From assembly GCF_965139615.1 (NCBI RefSeq), contig NZ_CBCSIQ010000020.1, positions 1-64,000 of the forward strand: a stretch of 64,000 nucleotides of DNA, read 5' to 3'. This document shows positions 7,727 through 15,477 of this stretch, in pieces. Every line of letters starts with the position of its first letter. Position 1 is the first letter of the stretch. The notes under the pieces are model-generated. The model ran no database searches. It was not told the origin of the DNA and saw nothing but the letters and a program-made list of their open reading frames with translations. A program made the translations under genes and the position numbers. The stretch is from Kerstersia similis. Its GTDB lineage: Bacteria; Pseudomonadota; Gammaproteobacteria; Burkholderiales; Burkholderiaceae_B.

Positions 7727-8710
7727 CTATTGCGGCCTGGCCTGCATGCCCAGGGCGCATTGCTTGGGTGAAACGCCGGTATGGTTCCTGAATATCCGGC
7801 TGAAATGGCTGAGGTTTGAAAATCCGCAACTGACTGCCGTTTCCGTCACGCTGACACCGCGCTGCAAGAGCGCCACGGCGGCATCCAGCCGTATGCGCGT
7901 CAGGCAGCTGTGTACCGAGCAGCCATACAGGGCCTGAAAGCCCGATTGCAGGCGTTTTTCGTTGAGGCCCACCGCTCGCGCCAGCGTTTGCACGCTCCAT
8001 TCCTGGTCGTAGCTTCGTTCCAGCAAGGCCCTTGCATCCAGCAGCCGCGGCCGGTCTGCCGGCACAGGCAGGCTGGCCCGTTGCTGGGCCAGGTTTTCCC
8101 GCAGGAAGCAGGCAACCGCTTCAAAGGCCTTGGCACGCAGATAGAGATCACGCGAAATGCAGCTGCCCGGATAGATGCTTTCAAAACCCAGCAGCTCGCC
8201 CGCCAGACGCTGCAGACTGCTGGATGCAGGCATGACGCCAAGAAAAGCGTCCAGATGCGACTGGTCGCCCGAGGTCGTGCAGATGCGCTGTTTCAGGTCG
8301 TCCATCTGCAATCCGGTCAGGCTGGTCATGGCCGTCTGGGGAATGTGGATGCTGACCATGCGGAACGCGCCTTCGGATTCGCTGTCGAGCACATCCCAGC
8401 CCTTCGCATACTGGCCGGTTGCCATCATGATCGCAGAGCCGGCCCGGGCATCGAGCACGCCGCCGTCGTCGAACGCTGCCTGCATGCGCCCCTGCAACAG
8501 GATATTCACACTGAATGCAGAAGGCCCTTCTGCCTCGAACGACCATTTATTGCCCGGCCGTCCGTTGATGCAGCTGATGCACAGGCCTTCGCAGGGCTGA
8601 TACATGTGAACGGCATGCCGCCAATCCTCATGCACACGGTTCAGGCTTTCTTCCGACATTTTTCCGGGATCAAGGGCCTGTTGGGCGGATGGACCTGCGC
8701 TCCCCGACAT
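7727..8710 (-). CDS. AraC-family transcriptional regulator (PchR/AlcR type)
   Basis: 327 residues. The C-terminal 100 residues (about 222-320) form the double helix-turn-helix of AraC proteins, with the second-motif signature GFSNLSHFSRIFRNHTGVSPKQ. The N-terminal part resembles ligand-sensing domains of siderophore-responsive regulators such as PchR. An alternative start lies at codon 18. Upstream (19-44 bp before the ATG) is one copy of the repeated GCTAACGGTTTACGG element, consistent with autoregulation. It is transcribed toward hasR and divergent from the MFS/ABC siderophore genes, so it might control either; the shared motif near hasA, hasD and hasR favours has control, which is inference. 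Confidence 0.88.
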   Translation of the reverse strand: MSGSAGPSAQQALDPGKMSEESLNRVHEDWRHAVHMYQPCEGLCISCINGRPGNKWSFEAEGPSAFSVNILLQGRMQAAFDDGGVLDARAGSAIMMATGQYAKGWDVLDSESEGAFRMVSIHIPQTAMTSLTGLQMDDLKQRICTTSGDQSHLDAFLGVMPASSSLQRLAGELLGFESIYPGSCISRDLYLRAKAFEAVACFLRENLAQQRASLPVPADRPRLLDARALLERSYDQEWSVQTLARAVGLNEKRLQSGFQALYGCSVHSCLTRIRLDAAVALLQRGVSVTETAVSCGFSNLSHFSRIFRNHTGVSPKQCALGMQARPQ

Positions 8711-8728
8711 AATTTCTTCCTGAAAAAA

Positions 8729-8754
8729 TCAAATTTTTTCCGTAAACCGTTAGC
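8729..8754 (-). promoter_or_regulatory. 26-bp element upstream of the AraC-type regulator
   Basis: The plus strand reads TCAAATTTTTTCCGTAAACC then GTTAGC. It matches the reverse complement of 7521-7546 at 25 of 26 positions, and shares its core with 3348-3366 and the AAATTTTTTCCG part with 4374-4386 upstream of hasA. It lies immediately before the regulator start, where an autoregulatory operator would be expected. Confidence 0.5.
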
Positions 8755-8770
8755 GCAACTTCCCTGCAAA

Positions 8771-8789
8771 CGTAATGATGTTGGATATC
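8771..8789. promoter_or_regulatory. Weak Fur-box-like sequence between regulator and MFS gene
   Basis: CGTAATGATGTTGGATATC matches 12 of 19 Fur consensus positions, with TAATGAT and TATC conserved at the two ends. It lies between the divergent AraC-type regulator and MFS transporter genes. A 7-bp inverted repeat (TTCTATC 8801-8807 / GATAGAA 8821-8827) and a 12-bp palindrome (8849-8860) lie further toward the MFS gene and may also be operator parts. Confidence 0.35.
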
Positions 8790-8917
8790 ACTCTTATCTA
8801 TTCTATCCACAAATCCTGTAGATAGAAATTGTCCATTGTGATTGACCCGCATTGCAATGCAGCGCTTTCCGCAATGCGGCAGAACATCCGCCTCCCGCAG
8901 GCTACGGACCACTCCGC

Positions 8918-10189
8918 ATGTCGAAATCCTATGTTGTTCCGTCGCGCCTGAGCGCACGACAAGTTCTGCCAGCCATCGCAGGCATCTATATCAGCCAGAC
9001 CATCATCACCGCATTGACGACGCAGGCTCTGCCGTCGCTGCTGCGTGATGCCGGGGCATCGCTGCAAGTTGCGGGCCTGACCGCCCTGCTCTGGATTCCC
9101 TGGGGCTTGCGATTCATCTGGGCGCCCGCGGTGGAACGCTGGCGGCTGCCCGCCCATCGGCTGGAACGACGCTCACGTACCCTGATCCTGACGGGTCAGT
9201 GGCTGATATCCGCCATTCTGTTCCTGCTGGGGCTGGCGGCCTTGGCTGGCTTTTTCTCGCTATCCGCTCATGCCGGATGGATTCTCTGCGGCTTGCTGCT
9301 CGCCGCGCTGGTAGCCGCCACCACCGATGTCGCCAGTGACGGATTCACCGTGGAACAATTGGCAGCCCAGCAACGTGGCTGGGGCAACGTGGCCCAGGTC
9401 GGCGGCAGCTATATCGGCGCCATGCTGGGCGCTGGCGGATTTCTGCTGGTCGCCGGCAAAGCCGGCTGGCCCTGGGCCCTGATGGCCGCAGGCCTGGCAA
9501 CACTGTTGCTCAGCATCCCCATGCTGCTGTTGCGTGAACCGCCGCGCGAACGCGAACTGGCGCAGGGGCACCGCCCCGGGCTGCTGCATGCGCTGCGCCG
9601 CCCGGAAATCCGTACCGGCCTGCTCCTGATGCTACTGGCCAGCGTGGGAGTGCGCCTCACGCTGGGCATGTTCGGCCCCTTCCTGCTGGATCGCGGGCTG
9701 AACCTGGAACAACTGGGCTGGCTTTTCGGTTCGCTGCATATCTTCGCCGGGCTCTCTGGCGCCTGCCTGGGCGGGCTGCTGGTACGGCTGGTCCCCGGAT
9801 GGCGGGCCGTATGGATTGCCGTCGCGTTGAAAGCCTGCGTGCTGGCTGCCCTGGCGCTGGCTGCACCGTCCGCCTCGCTGACAGTCCTGATGGTATTGGT
9901 CGGGTTGGTATTCGCCGTCCTGGGCTTTGTCTGGGTCGCCTTGTATTCCGCCTTGATGGGGCTGGCATCACCGCTACAGGCAGGCGTGGATTTCACCCTG
10001 TTCCAAAGTGCCGATGCGCTGCTGGCTGTTGCCGGCGGAATGGCGGGCGGGTGGCTGGCGCAGCACTTGGGCTACCCGGTCTTTTTCGGGCTGGCCGCAA
10101 CGTCTGCAGTCATTGCGGTGATCGTGATCAGAAGCCAGGCTCCGTCCCTGGATGGCCTGGATCCGGAATTGCACTCCCATGGCTGCTGA
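8918..10189 (+). CDS. MFS transporter, RhtX/FptX-like siderophore permease
   Basis: 423 residues with about 12 hydrophobic segments and no large soluble domain. The N-terminal pattern (GIYISQTIITALTTQALP, then LLRDAGASLQ and WGLRFIWAPAVERW) resembles the RhtX/FptX family of inner-membrane siderophore permeases. The chosen ATG (8918) gives a compact N-terminus and has GGA eleven bases upstream; the frame is open 22 codons further upstream but that part does not look like protein. It overlaps the following ABC gene by 11 bp, so the three plus-strand genes form an operon. Role in ferric-siderophore uptake, or efflux, is inferred from family and neighbours. Confidence 0.8.
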   Translation: MSKSYVVPSRLSARQVLPAIAGIYISQTIITALTTQALPSLLRDAGASLQVAGLTALLWIPWGLRFIWAPAVERWRLPAHRLERRSRTLILTGQWLISAILFLLGLAALAGFFSLSAHAGWILCGLLLAALVAATTDVASDGFTVEQLAAQQRGWGNVAQVGGSYIGAMLGAGGFLLVAGKAGWPWALMAAGLATLLLSIPMLLLREPPRERELAQGHRPGLLHALRRPEIRTGLLLMLLASVGVRLTLGMFGPFLLDRGLNLEQLGWLFGSLHIFAGLSGACLGGLLVRLVPGWRAVWIAVALKACVLAALALAAPSASLTVLMVLVGLVFAVLGFVWVALYSALMGLASPLQAGVDFTLFQSADALLAVAGGMAGGWLAQHLGYPVFFGLAATSAVIAVIVIRSQAPSLDGLDPELHSHGC

Positions 10190-11948
10190 TTCCCGTCCCG
10201 CCTCCCCCAGCGTATGGAGCATCATGCGGCCGGTCGGCCGCCAGATCCGAGCCGCGATGATTCTGGCAGGGCTGGCTGCTTCGGCAGCGCTGGGCGCGCT
10301 GTGCGCACTGGCCTGGGCCGTGCATGGACTGCTCACGCAGCCCGGCCAGTGGCCCTGGCAGCCATTGCTGCTGGCTAGCTGCCTGACGGTGCTGGCCTAT
10401 CTGCTGCGGCTGAGCGGCTTCAATCAATCACATCTGGCCGCGTTTCGCCTCGAAACCCATTTGCGCACTGCGCTTTCGGCGCATCTGGCCCGCGTGCCGC
10501 TGGGCTATCTGCAGCAAACGGGCTCCGGGGCGTTGACCAAGGTATTGATGGATGACGTCAAGGCATTGCATGTTTTCGTGGCTGACAGCACACCGCTCTA
10601 TGCCAGGGCATATGTCTCGCCCGTCCTGACCTTCATCCTGCTCTGTTGGCTGGATTGGCGCCTCGCACTGGCAGCCGCAGCCGTGCTGCTGCTGGGAATG
10701 GCGGTCGTATCTCTGGCCATGCGCGGCAGTATGGAAATGATGTCGCGCTATCACCATGCCAGCGAGAACGTGAGCAAGGCAGTGGTGGAATATGTGCAGG
10801 CCATGCCAGTGGTACGCACTTTCGACACCGGCGCCACCACCTTTCAGCGCTACCAGCAGGCGCTGGACCGGTTCCGGGACGTCGTGCAGCAGTGGTACCG
10901 CATGGCCGGGGTTTCATCGCGCCTGTCCGTCGCCATCCTGAACCCGCTCCCTACCCTCGCTGTCCTGGTCTGGCTGGGCGCCTGGCTGCTCAGCCAGGAT
11001 GTACAGGCCACTTCCACCTGGCTGGCAGCCTTGCTGGTCGGCACCGGCATGGCCGAATCCCTGTTGCCGCTGATGTCGCTCAAGCACTTGGTTGCCAAGA
11101 CGCAGATGAGCATCCACCGTATTCACGAAGTCATGGCCGAACCCGCACTGCCGGCACCTGATGCCAAACGGGCCAGGATGCCGGCAGATGCCAGTGTGCG
11201 CTTCGAACGCGTAAATTTCCGCTATGCGCCGGATGGCCCGTTGGTTCTGCAGAATGTGAGCTTCCACGTGCCGCAAGGCAGCATCACGGCGCTGGTCGGG
11301 CCATCCGGTGCTGGCAAAACCACGGTGGCGAGGTTGATTCCACGTTTCTGGGACGTGAGTTCAGGCTGTATCCGTGTGGGCGGCGTGGACGTCCGGGACA
11401 TACCGCCAGACACCTTGATGCAACAGCTGGCCTTCGTTTTCCAGGATACCTTCCTGTTCGCCGACACGATTGCCAACAATATCCGGCTGGGCATGCCTGG
11501 CGCCACGCTCCAGGCCGTGATGCAGGCAGCCAAGGCCGCACAGGCTCATGATTTCATCATGGCGCTGCCGCAGGGCTATGACACCCCCGCAGGGGAGCGC
11601 GGCGTCTTTCTGTCCGGCGGACAGCGCCAACGCATCACCATTGCCCGGGCCATTCTGCAAAACCGGCCAATCCTTATCCTGGACGAAGCCACTGCCTTTG
11701 CCGACCCTGAAAACGAAGCCGCCCTGGTGACTGCGCTCTCCCACCTGATGCGGGGAAAAACCGTGTTGATGATCGCGCACAGGCTATCGACCATCCGCGA
11801 TGCAGACCAGATATTGGTTTTCGACCAAGGCCGCCTGGCCGAAAGCGGGCGGCACGAAACCCTGTTGCAGCAGGCAGGGTTATACGCCAGGCTTTGGCGC
11901 AGCTACGAAGCCGCCCAGAACTGGTCGCTGACAGGAACACCGGCATGA
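10179..11948 (+). CDS. ABC transporter permease-ATPase, YbtP-like siderophore transporter subunit
   Basis: 589 residues: an N-terminal six-helix ABC exporter-type membrane domain (about 1-320) fused to an ATPase domain with Walker A GPSGAGKTT, signature LSGGQRQR, Walker B ILILDEATAF and switch His in MIAHRLST. The D-loop reads FADPENE rather than SALD, as in the first subunit of YbtPQ/IrtAB-type heterodimers, which have exporter fold but import ferric siderophores. The ATG lies inside the end of the MFS gene; starts at 10152 or 10224 are possible. The gene overlaps the next by ATGA. The transporter would act in the inner membrane with the following gene product. Confidence 0.86.
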   Translation: MAADSRPASPSVWSIMRPVGRQIRAAMILAGLAASAALGALCALAWAVHGLLTQPGQWPWQPLLLASCLTVLAYLLRLSGFNQSHLAAFRLETHLRTALSAHLARVPLGYLQQTGSGALTKVLMDDVKALHVFVADSTPLYARAYVSPVLTFILLCWLDWRLALAAAAVLLLGMAVVSLAMRGSMEMMSRYHHASENVSKAVVEYVQAMPVVRTFDTGATTFQRYQQALDRFRDVVQQWYRMAGVSSRLSVAILNPLPTLAVLVWLGAWLLSQDVQATSTWLAALLVGTGMAESLLPLMSLKHLVAKTQMSIHRIHEVMAEPALPAPDAKRARMPADASVRFERVNFRYAPDGPLVLQNVSFHVPQGSITALVGPSGAGKTTVARLIPRFWDVSSGCIRVGGVDVRDIPPDTLMQQLAFVFQDTFLFADTIANNIRLGMPGATLQAVMQAAKAAQAHDFIMALPQGYDTPAGERGVFLSGGQRQRITIARAILQNRPILILDEATAFADPENEAALVTALSHLMRGKTVLMIAHRLSTIRDADQILVFDQGRLAESGRHETLLQQAGLYARLWRSYEAAQNWSLTGTPA

Positions 11949-13777
11949 ACCTCGGCATGAACAAACCGGCCTCCGGCCCACGCATTACCTCGCTGCGCGA
12001 GACCTGGCAACTATTGCTGCGCAATGCCCGCAGCCGGGCCCCCCGGCTGCGGGCCAGCCTGATCGGGCTGGGCGTGGCCGCCGCCATGCAAGGCCTGGCA
12101 CTGGCCTGTCTGATGCCGACTTTCCAGGCACTGATCCCTGTGCCGGACTGGCAGGCCGCCCTGCCCTGGCTGCTGGCCATGACAGTCCTGCTGTTGGCCA
12201 GCAGTGCCATCCGCTGGCATGCGCAAGGCTTCGACTACGACGGCGACATGGTCAGCAATACGCACGAGCTGCGCACGGAGCTGGGCGCCCAGTTGCGCCG
12301 CATCCCGCTTGAATTGCTGCAGGACAAGCGTACTGGCGGCGTCAACGCGGCCTTGCTGGGCAACGTGGACGAAACCCTGAGCTACGTCCTGACCATCGCC
12401 AATATGATGGCCAGCGCCTTGATCACACCCGCCGTGGTTGGCCTCGCCGCACTGTGGTTCGACTGGCGCATGGGCCTGGTCCTGCTGCTGGTGTTTCCTT
12501 TGCTGGTCCCGCTCTACCGCTGGCGTCGCCCTGCGTTCGGCCGTGGCATGCGCCTGCTCGCGGACGCCAACGAACGCACCAGCAGCGACATACTGGAATA
12601 TCTCCAGGGCCTGCCCATCCTGCGGGCCGCCTGTTGCGCCGGCGCACGCGCCGAGACCCTGCAGGACAGCTTCCGTCACCTGGAAACGGTACAAACCATC
12701 GGCCATAAAAAAGGGGCGAAGCCCAACCTGATCCTGACCACTGTCATGGAGCTGGCCGTGCTGCTTGTGGTGTTCGTCGGCACGCTGCTGGCCGCCCAGG
12801 GCACACTGGACGTCGCCATCCTGGCCGCCCTGATGGTCGTGGTCGTTCGTTTCAGCGAACCCTTGGCCACCTTTGTGCTGTACGCCAAGATACTGGACCT
12901 GATAGAAGCCGCACTGGGGAAAATCAATGCGCTGCTGTCTCTGGCGCCACTGCCGCAGCAACAGCCGGCACAGATGCCGCAAACCTTCGATGTGGCGTTC
13001 GAAGCCGTGGAATTTTCTTATGCCGCAGCAAGTACGCCGTGCCTGCGCCACCTGAACGCCAGGATTGCAGCCCGCAGCCTGACGGCGCTGGTGGGCCCTT
13101 CCGGCAGCGGCAAGACAACCGTAACGCGCCTGCTGATGCGGCATGCCGATCCGCAGGCCGGGCGCATCCTGATCGGTGGCGTGGATATTCGCGCCATCGC
13201 CCCGGAACAGCTGAACTCGCTGGTTTCCGTGGTATTCCAGGACGTTTATCTGTTCGACGATACGATCCTGGCCAATATCCGCATGGCTCGTCCCGAAGCA
13301 ACAAACGCCGAGGTGGAAGCCGCAGCGCGGGCAGCGCATTGCCACGATTTCATCTGCCGCCTGCCCTCAGGCTATGACACCTGCGTGGGCGACATCGGTG
13401 GCAGGCTGTCCGGCGGAGAACGCCAGCGCATCAGCATCGCCCGCGCCATGCTGAAGAACGCTCCCATCGTCATTCTGGACGAGCCGACCGCCGCGCTGGA
13501 TACGGAAAGCGAAGTAGCCGTCCAATCCGCCATTGATGCCCTGGTACGCGAACGCACGGTAATCGTGATCGCCCACCGTCTTTCCACTATCGCCGGCGCC
13601 GACCAGATCCTTGTGATCGACGCTGGCGAGATCGTAGAGCAAGGCCGCCATGCCGAATTGCTGGCCCGGCCTGGCCGCTATGCCAGGATGTGGCAGGCCC
13701 AGCAAAGCGCGAAAAACTGGCATGCCGGGCGCCACGCACAAGACCGTGATTCAAGCGCGGACGCACTCATATCCTGA
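11945..13777 (+). CDS. ABC transporter permease-ATPase, YbtQ-like siderophore transporter subunit
   Basis: 610 residues with the same architecture as its upstream neighbour: membrane domain about 30-340, then Walker A GPSGSGKTT, signature LSGGERQR, Walker B IVILDEPTAALD and switch His in VIAHRLST. Its canonical D-loop (ALDTESE) contrasts with the degenerate one in the partner, supporting a heterodimer. The ATG overlaps the upstream stop (ATGA). Its 3' end overlaps by 11 bp with the convergent MFS gene on the other strand, so no terminator separates the two operons. Members of this group import ferric yersiniabactin or mycobactin; the substrate here is unknown. Confidence 0.86.
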   Translation: MNLGMNKPASGPRITSLRETWQLLLRNARSRAPRLRASLIGLGVAAAMQGLALACLMPTFQALIPVPDWQAALPWLLAMTVLLLASSAIRWHAQGFDYDGDMVSNTHELRTELGAQLRRIPLELLQDKRTGGVNAALLGNVDETLSYVLTIANMMASALITPAVVGLAALWFDWRMGLVLLLVFPLLVPLYRWRRPAFGRGMRLLADANERTSSDILEYLQGLPILRAACCAGARAETLQDSFRHLETVQTIGHKKGAKPNLILTTVMELAVLLVVFVGTLLAAQGTLDVAILAALMVVVVRFSEPLATFVLYAKILDLIEAALGKINALLSLAPLPQQQPAQMPQTFDVAFEAVEFSYAAASTPCLRHLNARIAARSLTALVGPSGSGKTTVTRLLMRHADPQAGRILIGGVDIRAIAPEQLNSLVSVVFQDVYLFDDTILANIRMARPEATNAEVEAAARAAHCHDFICRLPSGYDTCVGDIGGRLSGGERQRISIARAMLKNAPIVILDEPTAALDTESEVAVQSAIDALVRERTVIVIAHRLSTIAGADQILVIDAGEIVEQGRHAELLARPGRYARMWQAQQSAKNWHAGRHAQDRDSSADALIS

Positions 13778-14990
13778 CATTCCGGCCGGCCGGCAGGGAA
13801 ACAATCAATTCGATGACCAGAATGCCGGCCAGCAGCAGGATGGGCAGGTTCCAGTCGCCGGTGCGGTAGTAAATCGCCCCCACCAGCAACGGCCCCGCCA
13901 CGGCGATCAGGTAGCCCACGGTCTGCGCCATCGCGGAAAGCCGGGTGGCAACCTCTATGCTCGAAGCCTTGGCCACGAACAGGAAGGCCCCCAGCGAAGG
14001 CCCCGCCCCCTGGCCGAAGCCCAACAACAGCGCCCACAGCCAGGCTGAACCCAGCGGGGCATACATCAGGCCCAGGGTGCCCGCCAGGCAGGTCAACACC
14101 GTCGCGGCAATCCACGGGCGCTGATCAGCCCGGCGCGATGCCAGCAGCGGCGTGATAAAGCTGCCTGCCATCAGGCTCAGCTGCGATGCCGAGAAAATAC
14201 CTGCGGCCCCGGCCTGCGCCATGCCGCGATCGGTGAGAATCGTCGGCATCCAGGGCAGGAATACGTACAAATTGAGGGCTTGCAGGCCGAAGAACAGGGT
14301 AATGGACCAGGCCATGCGGCTGCGGCAGACCTGCACCCTGGGTGTCTCGCCGTGGCCCGCCGGGCCAGCGGGCGCGGCCGCGCCGTGCTTGAGCTGCGGC
14401 AGCCAGACCAGCATCGCCAGCATGGCGGGAATCGCCCATAGGCCCAGCGAATGATAGGCGGCGGCCGTATCGCCCCCCATCCACTGAAACAGCGGAAACG
14501 AACCGCTGGCGCCCAGGACGGCCCCAACACCCAGCATCAGCGCGTAGATGCCCATCACCAGGCCCATGCGCCGAGGCCCGAAGCGCTTGCGCGCCAGCGC
14601 CGGCATGATGACGTTCATCACGGCAATGCCGGCACTGCCCAGAATAGTGCCGGCGATCAGCGCGCTTGCGCCCAACCAGCGCAGGCCGCACCCGGCCACC
14701 AGCAGCGCCAGCGCCAGGAACAATGAGCGCTCCTCGCCCAGCCATTGCCGCAGGCGCACGCCTGGAATCGAAAACAGGCCCAGCAAGGCCAGCGGCAAAG
14801 TGGTGACGAGCAAGGTGGACGCCACCCCCAGCTCCAGGTTTTGCAGCAAGGGGCCTACTGTTGCGAAGATCAGCCGCAAGTTGAGCGACACCAGAATGAA
14901 TCCGGCCCACAACAGGCCAGCAGCCAGCAATGATTCGACGGGTTTCCCGGCAGCTGTGGCCGCACGGGTTGCTGCAGAGGCGTTTTGCAT
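13767..14990 (-). CDS. MFS transporter, CynX/NimT-like
   Basis: 407 residues, about 12 membrane segments, with the LWAGFILVSLNLRLIFATVGPLL beginning that recalls the CynX/NimT branch of the major facilitator superfamily. AGGA lies six bases before the ATG, and the gene follows the small unknown gene by nine bases, so it closes the receptor-methyltransferase operon. Placement in an iron-linked operon suggests export or import of a metallophore or its precursor. That is inference, since CynX relatives transport varied small anions. Confidence 0.78.
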   Translation of the reverse strand: MQNASAATRAATAAGKPVESLLAAGLLWAGFILVSLNLRLIFATVGPLLQNLELGVASTLLVTTLPLALLGLFSIPGVRLRQWLGEERSLFLALALLVAGCGLRWLGASALIAGTILGSAGIAVMNVIMPALARKRFGPRRMGLVMGIYALMLGVGAVLGASGSFPLFQWMGGDTAAAYHSLGLWAIPAMLAMLVWLPQLKHGAAAPAGPAGHGETPRVQVCRSRMAWSITLFFGLQALNLYVFLPWMPTILTDRGMAQAGAAGIFSASQLSLMAGSFITPLLASRRADQRPWIAATVLTCLAGTLGLMYAPLGSAWLWALLLGFGQGAGPSLGAFLFVAKASSIEVATRLSAMAQTVGYLIAVAGPLLVGAIYYRTGDWNLPILLLAGILVIELIVSLPAGRNVRI

Positions 14991-14999
14991 GTTTTTTCC

Positions 15000-15467
15000 T
15001 TACCGGGCGTCAGCCGTCAATGCGCCGATGCGCTGTTGCCATGCCTGCACCTGCTGCTTCACCGCCACGCCATCGTGGCCGGGAATCGCCTGCTCCAGCA
15101 GGGGCAACAGCCACGCCAGCGCAGCATCCAGGCTGTCGAAGGCCTGCGCCGGAACGCCGAACAGGCGTTCCGTCTTGACCCGGTTCATCTGTGCCACGAC
15201 GTCCGCCGGTGCGACCGTCGCCATCCCGATGACTTGCGCCCGCAGCCGTGCGCCATTGGCCGCCAGCCAGTCTTTGCGTTCCCTGGCCCCGCCTGGCGGA
15301 TGAACATGCGCGGCGCTGTCGAGCAGCACGCGCAATGTCGCAAAGCGTTGCTGGCGATCCAACCACGCGTTCCAGGCGGCCGAATAGCCACGCAAGTCGT
15401 CCAGGCTCGGTGCGCCCTGCGAAACCGACAAGGCCAGCGGCCAGCATGAAATTTCATGTTCCATCAT
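15000..15467 (-). CDS. Small conserved-looking protein of unknown function in the metallophore operon
   Basis: 155 residues, soluble, no signal peptide, membrane segment or Cys-rich motif apart from one Cys near the start. It begins MMEHEISCWPLALSVSQGAPSL and has a mixed alpha/beta pattern with a Leu-rich C-terminal helix region. I do not recognise the family; a SpoIIAA/STAS-like fold is only a loose impression. The ATG has GAAGG six to seven bases upstream and lies 10 bp after the preceding MFS stop. Codon use and tight spacing on both sides show it is a real gene of the operon. Confidence 0.75.
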   Translation of the reverse strand: MMEHEISCWPLALSVSQGAPSLDDLRGYSAAWNAWLDRQQRFATLRVLLDSAAHVHPPGGARERKDWLAANGARLRAQVIGMATVAPADVVAQMNRVKTERLFGVPAQAFDSLDAALAWLLPLLEQAIPGHDGVAVKQQVQAWQQRIGALTADAR

Positions 15468-15477
15468 GGAGTTACCT

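Noticed and set aside
7510..7791. Possible small plus-strand gene downstream of the 26-bp repeat
   Set aside because: The frame begins before the repeat, runs through the regulator's terminator palindrome and into its 3' end, and has no ribosome binding site; the shared peptide LTVYGKNL with another frame near 8740 is simply the translated repeat.
13767..13777. Overlap of the convergent YbtQ-like and MFS genes as a sign of a misplaced stop
   Set aside because: Both reading frames keep family-typical lengths and good codon use to their ends; an 11-bp convergent overlap is common in compact genomes.
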